Shown here: positions 7,800 to 16,060 of the stretch, one piece after another
Layout of the letters: each line of letters begins with the position of its first letter
Numbering within the stretch: position 1 is the first letter of the stretch
DNA from: Chryseobacterium herbae
GTDB taxonomy: Bacteria > Bacteroidota > Bacteroidia > Flavobacteriales > Weeksellaceae
Reading direction: 5' to 3'
DNA length: 64,000 nucleotides
Assembly (NCBI RefSeq): GCF_025154075.1
Contig: NZ_JAOAMU010000009.1
Location: 62,001-126,000 of the forward strand
Made by a program: the position numbers and the translations under genes
The notes under the pieces: model-generated
What the model was told of the DNA's origin: nothing
The model's database searches: none
What the model saw: the letters and a program-made list of their open reading frames with translations, nothing else

Positions 7800-8672
7800 T
7801 TATCCAAGAACTTTAGCAACGGTAACTCCGATATCAGCAGGAGAATCTACCACGTTGATTCCGTTCTCTCTCATGATCTGCATTTTTGCCTGAGCAGTAT
7901 CTTCATCACCTCCTACGATAGCACCAGCGTGTCCCATAGTTCTTCCTTTAGGAGCTGTTTGTCCAGCGATAAATCCTACAACCGGCTTAGTAGATCCGCT
8001 AGCTTTGTACCATCTTGCAGCTTCAGCCTCAAGACCACCACCGATTTCACCGATCATTACTACTGCTTCAGTTTCAGGGTCGTTGATGAATAATTCAAGA
8101 GCTTCTCTTGTTGTTGTTCCAATGATTGGGTCACCACCGATACCGATTGCTGTAGAAACACCGAAACCGGCTTTTACTACCTGGTCAGCAGCTTCATAAG
8201 TAAGCGTACCTGATTTTGAAACGATACCTACTTTACCTTTTTTGAAAACGAATCCTGGCATGATACCAATTTTAGCTTCTTCAGAAGTAATGATTCCCGG
8301 ACAGTTTGGACCGATTAATCTACAGTCTCTGTCAGCGATGTAAGATTTTACTTTCACCATATCCGCTACAGGAATACCTTCAGTAATACATACGATAACT
8401 TTGATCCCTGCTTCAGCAGCTTCCATGATCGCATCAGCAGCGAATGCAGGTGGTACGAAAATGATACTTACATTAGCTCCAGCTTTTTCAACAGCGTCAG
8501 CTACTGTATTAAATACAGGTTTTCCCAAGTGCTCAGATCCTCCTTTTCCTGGAGTTACTCCTCCTACTACGTTGGTTCCGTATTCAATCATCTGACCTGC
8601 GTGGAAAGTACCTTCGTTCCCTGTAAATCCTTGTACAATTACTTTAGAATCTTTGTTTACTAAAATTGACAT
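7800..8672 (-). CDS. sucD: Succinyl-CoA synthetase alpha subunit
   Basis: The 290-residue alpha subunit of the ADP- or GDP-forming succinate-CoA ligase of the TCA cycle. The CoA-binding Rossmann start IVQGFTGNEGTFHA (about 13-26), the IGPNCPG loop (about 120), SKSGTLTYE (about 152) and the phosphorylated histidine in GRTMGHAGAI (about 245) are all present. The beta subunit sucC is not in the window, as is common in Bacteroidota where the two genes are separate. A good two-part promoter precedes it, so it is probably transcribed on its own. Confidence 0.97.
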   Translation of the reverse strand: MSILVNKDSKVIVQGFTGNEGTFHAGQMIEYGTNVVGGVTPGKGGSEHLGKPVFNTVADAVEKAGANVSIIFVPPAFAADAIMEAAEAGIKVIVCITEGIPVADMVKVKSYIADRDCRLIGPNCPGIITSEEAKIGIMPGFVFKKGKVGIVSKSGTLTYEAADQVVKAGFGVSTAIGIGGDPIIGTTTREALELFINDPETEAVVMIGEIGGGLEAEAARWYKASGSTKPVVGFIAGQTAPKGRTMGHAGAIVGGDEDTAQAKMQIMRENGINVVDSPADIGVTVAKVLG

Positions 8673-8715
8673 TTTATTGATGTTTTAATTTATTTAAATA
8701 TTTTATTAATGCTCA

Positions 8716-8749
8716 CAAATTTACTTATTTTTCTTTGATTTTATACAAA
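8716..8749 (-). promoter_or_regulatory. Candidate sucD promoter
   Basis: Read on the minus strand, TAAATTTG (8723-8716) fits the -7 consensus and TTTG (8749-8746) fits the -33 element, 22 bases apart. The sucD ATG lies 44 bases downstream. Confidence 0.5.
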
Positions 8750-8763
8750 ACCAAGAGAATAGT

Positions 8764-9666
8764 TTATTTGAGATTTCTCAGCTTTACTTCTTTTTTCAGA
8801 TAGCCTTTAAAATCTTCTGCAAACATCCCGATGTAGGTTCCTTTTTTAAGATCTCTGTTCACTCCTGTTTTACCCAGAAGGACAGATCCTGCTTCGATTT
8901 TGTTACCAGAAGCAATGCCCACCTGGCCCCAAAGCGTCACCTCATCTCCAATGACACAGCATCCTGCGATTCCCACCTGTGAAGCGATCAGGCATTTTTT
9001 CCCGATCACGGTGTCATGTCCGATCTGGATTTGATTATCCAAAACAGATCCTTCCCCGATGACCGTGGAATCTGTCACCCCTCTGTCGATGGTGCAGTTG
9101 TTTCCGATCTCTACATTGTTTTCAATAATGACATTTCCAACAGAGATCAGGCGGTCAAAATTTCCGTCCAGTTTTCTGTAGTAAAAAGCATCACCTCCCA
9201 ATACGGTTCCGGACTGGATGATGACATTATCACCGATTTCGGTTCTGTCACCGATCACCACATTAGGGAAGATAAGGCTATTTTTCCCGATCTTCACATT
9301 GTTTCCAATGACTGCAGTAGAGTGGATTCTTGTTCCCTCTCCTATTTCAGCATCGTGAAGTTCTTCGGTGAAATTATATATTCTCGTAAAGTGAGTATTG
9401 ATTTTATTAAAGTCTCTGAAAGGATCATCAGAAACCAAAAGGGCTTTTCCTTCCGGACATTCTACCTTTTTGTCGATCAAAATAATCGTAGCGGCGGAAT
9501 TCAGCGCTTTATCGTAATATTTCGGATGGTTGACAAAAACGATTTCACCCGGTTTTATCATATGAATTTCATTGGTTCCTAATACTTCAAAGTCTTCGGG
9601 GCCAACAAATTCGGAGCCTATTAAATCGGCAATGGTTTTGAGCTTTTGCGGAGAATGGAATCTCAT
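8764..9666 (-). CDS. LpxD-like acyltransferase paralogue
   Basis: A 300-residue left-handed beta-helix acyltransferase. An N-terminal LpxD-type domain (about 1-100; KTIADLIGSEFVGPEDFEV) is followed by hexapeptide repeats (about 105-260) and the segment QIQIGHDTVIG, which keeps the catalytic histidine position of LpxD. It is shorter than the main LpxD at 12.6-13.6 kb (343 residues), and the C-terminal helix is reduced. It lies downstream of efp and upstream of sucD. It may acylate a different glucosamine substrate or be a second lipid A enzyme. Annotating it simply as lpxD would hide that two copies exist. Confidence 0.8.
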   Translation of the reverse strand: MRFHSPQKLKTIADLIGSEFVGPEDFEVLGTNEIHMIKPGEIVFVNHPKYYDKALNSAATIILIDKKVECPEGKALLVSDDPFRDFNKINTHFTRIYNFTEELHDAEIGEGTRIHSTAVIGNNVKIGKNSLIFPNVVIGDRTEIGDNVIIQSGTVLGGDAFYYRKLDGNFDRLISVGNVIIENNVEIGNNCTIDRGVTDSTVIGEGSVLDNQIQIGHDTVIGKKCLIASQVGIAGCCVIGDEVTLWGQVGIASGNKIEAGSVLLGKTGVNRDLKKGTYIGMFAEDFKGYLKKEVKLRNLK

Positions 9667-9683
9667 AACAATAGATTTTCTTA

Positions 9684-9721
9684 TAAAAACAAAATTCGGA
9701 CTGCTAGTGCAAACCGAATTT
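9684..9721 (-). terminator. Probable efp terminator
   Basis: An eight-base stem AAATTCGG (9692-9699) with CCGAATTT (9714-9721), followed on the minus strand by a T-rich tract. The 14-base loop makes it weaker than the others in the window. Confidence 0.5.
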
Positions 9722-9736
9722 ATGTAAATTTTATGA

Positions 9737-10300
9737 TTATTTTACTCTTTCTAAGTAGCTACCGTCTTCCGTATTTACTTTGATTTTGTCACCTGGCTCG
9801 ATGAATAATGGAACCATTACTCTTGCTCCGGTTTCAACGATCGCATTTTTAAGAGCGTTAGTTGCTGTATTTCCTTTGATTCCCGGATCAGCTTCGATTA
9901 CTTCAAGATAAACCGACTGGGGAAGTTCAGCAGAAAGTGGAGTTTCGTCCACTTCTTTCAAGATAATCGTTACTTCTTCACCAGCTTTCATGAACTGAGA
10001 ATTTTCGATCATTTCTTTATCCAAGTACAATTGAGAAAAGTCATCATTATTCATGAAGTGGAAACCATTCTCATCATCGTAAAGATACTGGAACTTTCTG
10101 GTGATCACTTTTACTTCTTCAATTTTGTGTCCTGCAGAAAAAGTATTATCAAGAACTTTTCCGTTCGTTACCGATTTTAGTTTTGTTCTTACGAAAGCAG
10201 GTCCTTTCCCTGGCTTTACGTGCATAAATTCAACTACTTTGAAAATATCATTGCTAAACTCGATGCAAAGTCCTTTTCTTATATCGTTACTTGTTGCCAT
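9737..10300 (-). CDS. efp: Translation elongation factor P
   Basis: The 187-residue tRNA-shaped factor that relieves ribosome stalling at proline runs. Three beta-barrel domains are recognisable. The exposed lysine of the domain I loop is Lys32 in VKPGKGPAFV, the position that is modified in many bacteria. The EF-P signature region appears in the last third. No epmA/epmB-like modification genes are nearby. It lies at the end of the lpx block, 78 bases after lpxA, an association I recall as common in flavobacteria. Confidence 0.96.
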   Translation of the reverse strand: MATSNDIRKGLCIEFSNDIFKVVEFMHVKPGKGPAFVRTKLKSVTNGKVLDNTFSAGHKIEEVKVITRKFQYLYDDENGFHFMNNDDFSQLYLDKEMIENSQFMKAGEEVTIILKEVDETPLSAELPQSVYLEVIEADPGIKGNTATNALKNAIVETGARVMVPLFIEPGDKIKVNTEDGSYLERVK

Positions 10301-10378
10301 TAATGTATGTTATCTTTTTTATTTTAGTTTTTATTGCGGTCAATAAATTTGACTTATTATCCGTCTTTTTTTTCGCTA

Positions 10379-11173
10379 TTAGTTGCTATCCTTGGTAGTT
10401 CCGTATCCTTTCACAATACCTCTTGGAGAGTTCTGGATAAACTGAAGAATTTCATCTCTTTCAGCAGTGGGAAGCATCTCTTTTTCAATAAATGCCAAAG
10501 CCTGAGAAACGTTCATCTTCATCTGGAAGATTGCTCTGTAGATTTTCTGGATTTCAAAGATTTTCTCATTGGAATATCCTCTTCTTCTTAGTCCTACGGA
10601 ATTGATCCCGGCATAAGAAATCGGGTCTCTTGCTACTTTTACGTAAGGCGGAATATCTTTTCTGATCAAAGATCCTCCGGAGATCATGGTATGTTTTCCG
10701 ATCTTACCAAACTGTTGTACTGCAGATAATCCTCCCATTACGGTAAAATCACCTATTTCTACGTGTCCTGCAATACCACATCCGTTAGCGATGATCACAT
10801 TGTCACCGATAATACAGTCATGTGCGATGTGAGAAGTTGCCATAATAAGGCAATTACTGCCGACTTTGGTAAATCCTAACGCTTTGGTTCCTCTGTTGAC
10901 AGTGACACATTCTCTTAGAGTCGTATTATCTCCAATAATGGTCTGTGTATCTTCACCGTCAAATTTCAGATCCTGAGGGATCGCAGAAATTACAGTTCCC
11001 GGAAAAATTTTACAATCCTTTCCTATTCTTGCTCCATCCATGATGGTAACATTCGGTCCGATCCAGGTTCCTTCTCCTATTTCCACGTCCCCTGCAATTG
11101 TAGTAAAAGGTTCTACAATAACATTTTTGCTGATTTTTGCGCGTTTATCTACGGCGGCTAATTGATGAATCAT
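10379..11173 (-). CDS. lpxA: UDP-N-acetylglucosamine O-acyltransferase
   Basis: First enzyme of lipid A synthesis; transfers a 3-hydroxyacyl chain from ACP to the 3-OH of UDP-GlcNAc in the cytoplasm. The 264 residues show the left-handed hexapeptide-repeat helix (about 1-185) followed by the C-terminal helical domain. The catalytic histidine lies in SHIAHDCIIG (about 122). Its start codon abuts the stop codon of lpxC/fabZ with no gap, indicating translational coupling in the operon lpxD-lpxC/fabZ-lpxA. Confidence 0.96.
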   Translation of the reverse strand: MIHQLAAVDKRAKISKNVIVEPFTTIAGDVEIGEGTWIGPNVTIMDGARIGKDCKIFPGTVISAIPQDLKFDGEDTQTIIGDNTTLRECVTVNRGTKALGFTKVGSNCLIMATSHIAHDCIIGDNVIIANGCGIAGHVEIGDFTVMGGLSAVQQFGKIGKHTMISGGSLIRKDIPPYVKVARDPISYAGINSVGLRRRGYSNEKIFEIQKIYRAIFQMKMNVSQALAFIEKEMLPTAERDEILQFIQNSPRGIVKGYGTTKDSN

Positions 11174-12571
11174 TTAATCAACTTTATTTTTTGCAACTTG
11201 AGCCATTAACTCTGCTTCTACAACCACGGTACCTCCTACATATCCATATCCTTGCATATGTACGATACCTCTTCGGATAGGCTCTATCAATTCAATTTTG
11301 AAAATAATAGTATCACCGGGAACTACTTTTTTCTTGAATTTCACTTTATCGATTTTGATAAAATAAGTAGAATAATTTTCCGGATCCGGAACACTTGCCA
11401 ATACAAGGATACCTCCTGTCTGGGCCAAAGCTTCTACCTGAAGAACTCCAGGCATCACAGGCTCCTTAGGGAAATGTCCTACGAAGAAAGGTTCGTTCAT
11501 GGTTACATTTTTCAAACCCACGACATGAGAATCTGAAAGTTCAAGAATTTTATCGATCAATAAGAACGGAGGTCTGTGCGGCATAAGACGCATAATTCCG
11601 TTGATATCAAAAACAGGTTCTTTGGTAAGGTCAAAATCAGGCACGTTTTTCTTTTTCTGAAGTTTCCACTGACGGTTCAGTTTTTTTGCAAACTGGGTAT
11701 TTACATAATGCCCAGGTTTGTTTGCAATGACTTTACCTTTTATTTTTACACCAGCCAAAGCCAGATCACCAATTACATCAAGTAATTTATGTCTTGCCGC
11801 TTCGTTCGGATAGTTTAATGTAAGATTGTCCAGAATACCATTCGGTCTGATAGAAACATTGTCCTTTCCGAAGGCTTTTTTCAATTTCTCTGTAGTTTCA
11901 GGAGTGAGATCCTTATCTACATAGACAATCGCATTAGAGATATCTCCTCCTCTGATCAATCCGTGATCCAACAACATTTCAAGCTCATGTAAAAAGCTGA
12001 ATGTTCTTGCAGAAGAAATTTCGTCTTTAAATTCAGAAATATTTTTAAGGGTTGCATTTTGGGTTCCCAATACTTTGGTTCCAAAATCTACCATGGTAGT
12101 CACTTCATAAGTATCAGAAGGGATAATCGTAATTTCTGATCCTGATGCAGGGTCTGCATAGCTCAGAACTTCTTTGATCACCAGGTATTCTCTGGCTATA
12201 TTCTGCTCCAGGATACCTACACTTTCAATAGCTTCAACAAAGAATTTTGAAGATCCATCTAAAATTGGAGGCTCTGAAGCATCCATTTCCAGAATAGCGT
12301 TATCTACATCACATCCTACCAACGCAGCCAAAAGGTGCTCACAGGTAGTAATTTTTACGCCCAGTTTTTCTAATGTTGTTCCTCTTTCTGTAGCTACTAC
12401 ATAATTAACGTCAGCTTCTACCTGAGGATGTCCCTCCAGGTCTGTTCTTACGAACACAAAACCGGTATTTTCTTTAGCAGGTTTAATGGTAAGTTTTACT
12501 TCTTTACCAGTATGAAGGCCAATTCCAGAAAGCGTTACTTCTTCCTGGAGTGTTTTTTGCATATCACTCAT
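11174..12571 (-). CDS. lpxC-fabZ: Bifunctional LpxC deacetylase / FabZ dehydratase
   Basis: A fusion of two enzymes (465 residues with the chosen start). Residues about 1-300 are the zinc deacetylase that commits UDP-GlcNAc to lipid A: the zinc ligand region CEHLLAAL, then ARTFSFLHE and HKLLDVIGD carry the remaining ligands and catalytic residues. Residues about 315-465 are the 3-hydroxyacyl-ACP dehydratase FabZ with MPHRPPFLLID and GHFPKEPVMPGVLQVE. This fusion is typical of Bacteroidota. The ATG at 12571 was chosen over an upstream TTG because it overlaps the lpxD stop by only eight bases (ATGAGTGA). Confidence 0.96.
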   Translation of the reverse strand: MSDMQKTLQEEVTLSGIGLHTGKEVKLTIKPAKENTGFVFVRTDLEGHPQVEADVNYVVATERGTTLEKLGVKITTCEHLLAALVGCDVDNAILEMDASEPPILDGSSKFFVEAIESVGILEQNIAREYLVIKEVLSYADPASGSEITIIPSDTYEVTTMVDFGTKVLGTQNATLKNISEFKDEISSARTFSFLHELEMLLDHGLIRGGDISNAIVYVDKDLTPETTEKLKKAFGKDNVSIRPNGILDNLTLNYPNEAARHKLLDVIGDLALAGVKIKGKVIANKPGHYVNTQFAKKLNRQWKLQKKKNVPDFDLTKEPVFDINGIMRLMPHRPPFLLIDKILELSDSHVVGLKNVTMNEPFFVGHFPKEPVMPGVLQVEALAQTGGILVLASVPDPENYSTYFIKIDKVKFKKKVVPGDTIIFKIELIEPIRRGIVHMQGYGYVGGTVVVEAELMAQVAKNKVD

Positions 12572-13595
12572 TAGTTTTATCTTTTGAGGTATCCTCAAGA
12601 TTATTTATTCTTCGTACAATTTCAGTAAAATTTCTGAAATGTACATAGTTTCTAAGATAGTCGTTATAACTTATTGCCGGAGATCCATACAGCGTTTCTC
12701 TATCACTAACGCTTGAATTCACCCCACTCTGAGCCTGAATTTTAACCTGGTTGCCAATTTTGATATGGCCTACCACTCCTACCTGTCCTCCGATCTGGTT
12801 CCAGTCTCCGATGGTTGTAGAACCTGCGATTCCAGCCTGTGCTGCAATAACGTTGTTCTGACCGATCTTCACATTATGAGCGATCTGGATCAGGTTATCG
12901 ATCTTCGTTCCTTTTCCGATGATGGTGGAACCGATTGTAGCTCTGTCGATGCTACAGTTTGAACCGATTTCTACGTCGTCTTCAATGATTACATTACCCA
13001 GCTGAGGAATTTTTTTGAATCCTTCAGCGGTAGGCTGAAAACCGAATCCGTCGCCACCTACAACCGTGTTGGAATGAATCACACAGTTGTCCCCGATAAT
13101 ACAGTAGTCATAGATTCTGGCACCACTGTCAATTTTACAGTTTTTACCGATCTTTACTCCTTTACCGATATACACATGCGGATAAATCTGCGCCCCTTCT
13201 CCGATCTTAGCTTTCTCCGAAACATAAGTAAATGCCCCGATGTAAGCCTTATCACCGATCACAGCAGTTTCATGAATAGAGGAACCGGTTTCGATTCCTT
13301 CTTTTCTTCCCTGCATTTCCTGATACAGATTCATTAAGATCTGGAAAGAAAGATATGCATCCTTTACAACAATTAAGGTAGGATTATAATTATTTTTGTC
13401 TATAAGTTTTTCCGAAACAATAATAACGGAGCATTTTGAGGTATCTAAAAAATGCGAAAATCGATCTTGTGCTATAAAAGAAAGATGCCCTGATTCACCA
13501 TTCTCAATTGGTGAAACCCCAGTAATAACCGTACTTTCGTCGCCTATTATTTGTCCGTCAATAAAACTTGCAATTTGCGAAGCTGTAAATTCCAT
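12564..13595 (-). CDS. lpxD: UDP-3-O-acylglucosamine N-acyltransferase
   Basis: Third lipid A enzyme; N-acylates UDP-3-O-acylglucosamine. At 343 residues it is full length: an N-terminal domain (MEFTASQIASFIDGQIIGDE), a long hexapeptide helix (about 105-320) with the catalytic His in LIQIAHNVKIG (about 242), and a short C-terminal helix. An ATG at 13595 was preferred to a TTG three codons upstream. It heads the lpx operon and has a convincing promoter just upstream. Confidence 0.95.
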   Translation of the reverse strand: MEFTASQIASFIDGQIIGDESTVITGVSPIENGESGHLSFIAQDRFSHFLDTSKCSVIIVSEKLIDKNNYNPTLIVVKDAYLSFQILMNLYQEMQGRKEGIETGSSIHETAVIGDKAYIGAFTYVSEKAKIGEGAQIYPHVYIGKGVKIGKNCKIDSGARIYDYCIIGDNCVIHSNTVVGGDGFGFQPTAEGFKKIPQLGNVIIEDDVEIGSNCSIDRATIGSTIIGKGTKIDNLIQIAHNVKIGQNNVIAAQAGIAGSTTIGDWNQIGGQVGVVGHIKIGNQVKIQAQSGVNSSVSDRETLYGSPAISYNDYLRNYVHFRNFTEIVRRINNLEDTSKDKTNE

Positions 13596-13601
13596 ATTCT
13601 G

Positions 13602-13630
13602 CAAAGATAAGAAATTCTGTAATTCGCAAA
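13602..13630 (-). promoter_or_regulatory. Promoter of the lpx operon, close to the start codon
   Basis: On the minus strand TATCTTTG (13609-13602) is a perfect -7 box and TTTG (13630-13627) lies 17 bases upstream. The ATG of lpxD begins only six bases after the -7 box, so the transcript would have an extremely short leader or none. Confidence 0.6.
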
Positions 13631-13667
13631 CATTTTTTGATTTTAGGAACGTGAATTTTAATATTAT

Positions 13668-14894
13668 TTAAGAAATTATGTTGGAAATATCCCTTGGAAA
13701 AGTGAGAATATATCGGGCCGTCTTATGAACCATAAGGCCCGACAACAATTGGTCCTGGGACTCTTCCAGCCTTATCTTTTTGCCATCTTTCTGAAGAAGG
13801 TAAATCGGCTGCTTTTCGGTATCATACGGCAGTAATTTTCTTTTTATTTCATGCACAAGCTCCTTTCCATTATCGATTCCGAAAAATTCATTGGTCTTTT
13901 TTATTTTTTCTTCAATAAATTCCGGATCAAAAGGACGAGTAGAAATAACGGTTTTGGGAAGATTTCGCTGAATGACGCACCTACACCAATAAGAAAGGAT
14001 AAAGTCATCAGAAGTCTGCCAGGATTTCATGGCATGAATTATATCATTATCATCAAGCTGGTTAAACCGATAAATATCCTCATCGGTCGCTGAACTTTTT
14101 GCACGGTGCAGAAAATATGTAAGATTCTCCCCTGCCGGCAGATCCATACCCTGCGAAACCAGATATTTTGCTCGCTCCAGGATCTTAACCAAAAGAAACT
14201 CAGCCAGTGCCGAGGTTTTATGATAATACACCTGCCAGTACATAAACATTCTGGCCGTCAGAAAATTTTCAATAGAATACACGCCTTTAGCATCAATGAC
14301 CAATTCGCCTTCACTAGAGACATTCATCATCGAAATAATTCTCTGTGTATTAATATTTCCTTCTGAAACACCCGTAAAAAAGCTGTCTCTATTTAAATAA
14401 TCCAGTCTGTCGACATCAAGCTGCGACGAAATAAGCTGGTTGAAAAATTTCCTATGGTATTTCCCCTGAAACATTTCGATTGCTACAGAAAGCTGGCCTC
14501 CAAACTCTTCATTTAATTTATTCATCAGCAACAGCGAAAGTTTTTCGTGGTGCCAGTCGTCCATCAGCATATTTTCCAGGGCGTGGGAAAACGGTCCGTG
14601 TCCGATATCGTGCATCAGAATCGCAAGCATCGCGCCTTTTTCTTCCTCTTCGGTGATCTTAATTCCTTTCTGACGCAGGGTTTCCAATGCTGTAAACATC
14701 AGATGCATTGCTCCCAGGGCGTGATGAAATCTTGTGTGCGTAGCTCCGGGAAAGATGAGATTCAACAGTCCGGTTTGCCCTATCCTCCGCAATCTTTGAA
14801 AGTAAGGATGTTCGATAACATCAAATAAAATTTCGTGTGGGATTCTGATGAAACCATGAACGGGGTCGTTGATGATCTTTAGCTTGTTCTGCAT
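13668..14894 (-). CDS. HD-domain phosphohydrolase (SamHD1/dGTPase-like)
   Basis: A 408-residue cytoplasmic HD-superfamily protein. The start IINDPVHGFI and the metal-binding pattern H...HD...D (HHALGAMHL, MHDIGHGPFSH at about 90-100, and LDVDRLDYLNRD at about 175) are those of the YdhJ/SamHD1-like group. Such enzymes hydrolyse dNTPs or other phosphoesters; the substrate here is unknown. The ATG start at 14894 was preferred to an upstream TTG because family members begin close to this point. It lies downstream of a divergent NYN gene and convergent with nothing close by. Confidence 0.88.
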   Translation of the reverse strand: MQNKLKIINDPVHGFIRIPHEILFDVIEHPYFQRLRRIGQTGLLNLIFPGATHTRFHHALGAMHLMFTALETLRQKGIKITEEEEKGAMLAILMHDIGHGPFSHALENMLMDDWHHEKLSLLLMNKLNEEFGGQLSVAIEMFQGKYHRKFFNQLISSQLDVDRLDYLNRDSFFTGVSEGNINTQRIISMMNVSSEGELVIDAKGVYSIENFLTARMFMYWQVYYHKTSALAEFLLVKILERAKYLVSQGMDLPAGENLTYFLHRAKSSATDEDIYRFNQLDDNDIIHAMKSWQTSDDFILSYWCRCVIQRNLPKTVISTRPFDPEFIEEKIKKTNEFFGIDNGKELVHEIKRKLLPYDTEKQPIYLLQKDGKKIRLEESQDQLLSGLMVHKTARYILTFPRDISNIIS

Positions 14895-15106
14895 TGAAAG
14901 GTTGATATTAGTAAACAAAGTTAGGGATTTTAAATTTTAGCCTTATTTAATTTTCATTCATAATCATCTAAAAACGAACCGGAATCAAAAAAAACCCGGA
15001 ATATGTCCGGCCATTTCATTAAATTTAAGTATATTAATTTTTAGAAATTATTCCTCCCATAAATTAATCAGCGCGAATAATTATTTTTCATCCAACACGC
15101 AAAACT

Positions 15107-15880
15107 ATGAGTGACAAAAAATTTAATATTGCTATTCTTATTGATGGTGATAATGCTCAGGCCAAACTATTAAAAGAAACCATTGAAGAGGTTTCAAAAT
15201 ATGGCAAAGCTACGATCAGGAGGATTTATGGTGACTGGACTTCCCAAAGTATGAATTCCTGGAAAGATCTTGTTAATCTCTATTCCATCAATCCTATTCA
15301 AAAATTTTCATATACCAGCGGGAAAAACTCAACGGATGGAGCCATGATTATTGATGCTATGGATATTTTGCACGGGAAAAGTGTTGAAGGTTTCTGTATC
15401 GTGTCAAGTGACAGCGATTATACCGGCCTGGCCAAAAGGATCCGTGAGGAAGGACTTTTCGTCATGGGTATCGGAGAGAAAAAAACGCCTGAAGCTTTTG
15501 TGAAATCCTGCGATATATTTACTTATACTGAAAATATTACCCCAAAAATAAAAAAGGAGCCAAAAGCTGAAAACCACAAGATCAAAGAAAACAAAACTGA
15601 AGATCCGGTAAAAAAAGAAACTGTTATTTCTAAAATTCCTGACTTTCAAAGCTTTTTATCCCGGAAAGACGAGGAAACGATTTCAAAAGCATTTGAAATT
15701 TCAGCCAATGAAAATGACATGGCTTTTATTTCTACGCTTGGTACCAATATCAGAAAGATCGATCCCAGTTTTGACTCAAGAACGTATGGATATTCTACGT
15801 TATCGAAATTATTTGATGACCTTCCTCATTTTGAAGTGGTGAGAAATGAGACGAACCATCCTTTAGTGAAAAAAAAATAG
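15107..15880 (+). CDS. NYN-domain protein with OST-HTH/LOTUS domain
   Basis: A 257-residue cytoplasmic protein. Residues about 5-145 form a NYN (PIN-like) nuclease domain: IAILIDGDNAQ (8-18) with two acidic residues, TDGAMIIDAMD (about 84-94) and VSSDSDYTGLA (about 105-115) supply the other acidic positions. A charged Lys/Glu-rich linker (about 150-180) leads to a C-terminal OST-HTH/LOTUS domain ending YGYSTLSKLFDDL. LOTUS domains bind RNA, so this is probably an RNA-processing or RNA-binding factor (LabA/DUF88-type). The target is unknown. Confidence 0.85.
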   Translation: MSDKKFNIAILIDGDNAQAKLLKETIEEVSKYGKATIRRIYGDWTSQSMNSWKDLVNLYSINPIQKFSYTSGKNSTDGAMIIDAMDILHGKSVEGFCIVSSDSDYTGLAKRIREEGLFVMGIGEKKTPEAFVKSCDIFTYTENITPKIKKEPKAENHKIKENKTEDPVKKETVISKIPDFQSFLSRKDEETISKAFEISANENDMAFISTLGTNIRKIDPSFDSRTYGYSTLSKLFDDLPHFEVVRNETNHPLVKKK

Positions 15881-16060
15881 TTTTTATCAGCAACTCTCAT
15901 TAGAATTGAGACTAAAATCCACGAGACTATTTCTGTTTAAAAATATAAGATGTCCTTTCATAAGCTTTTACCATATTTTATGAATCTAACCTACGTTAAG
16001 CTTTGCGTGATATTGGTTTTACATTTACCTTTGATCGCTTTAATAAACTAGTATCCCTTC

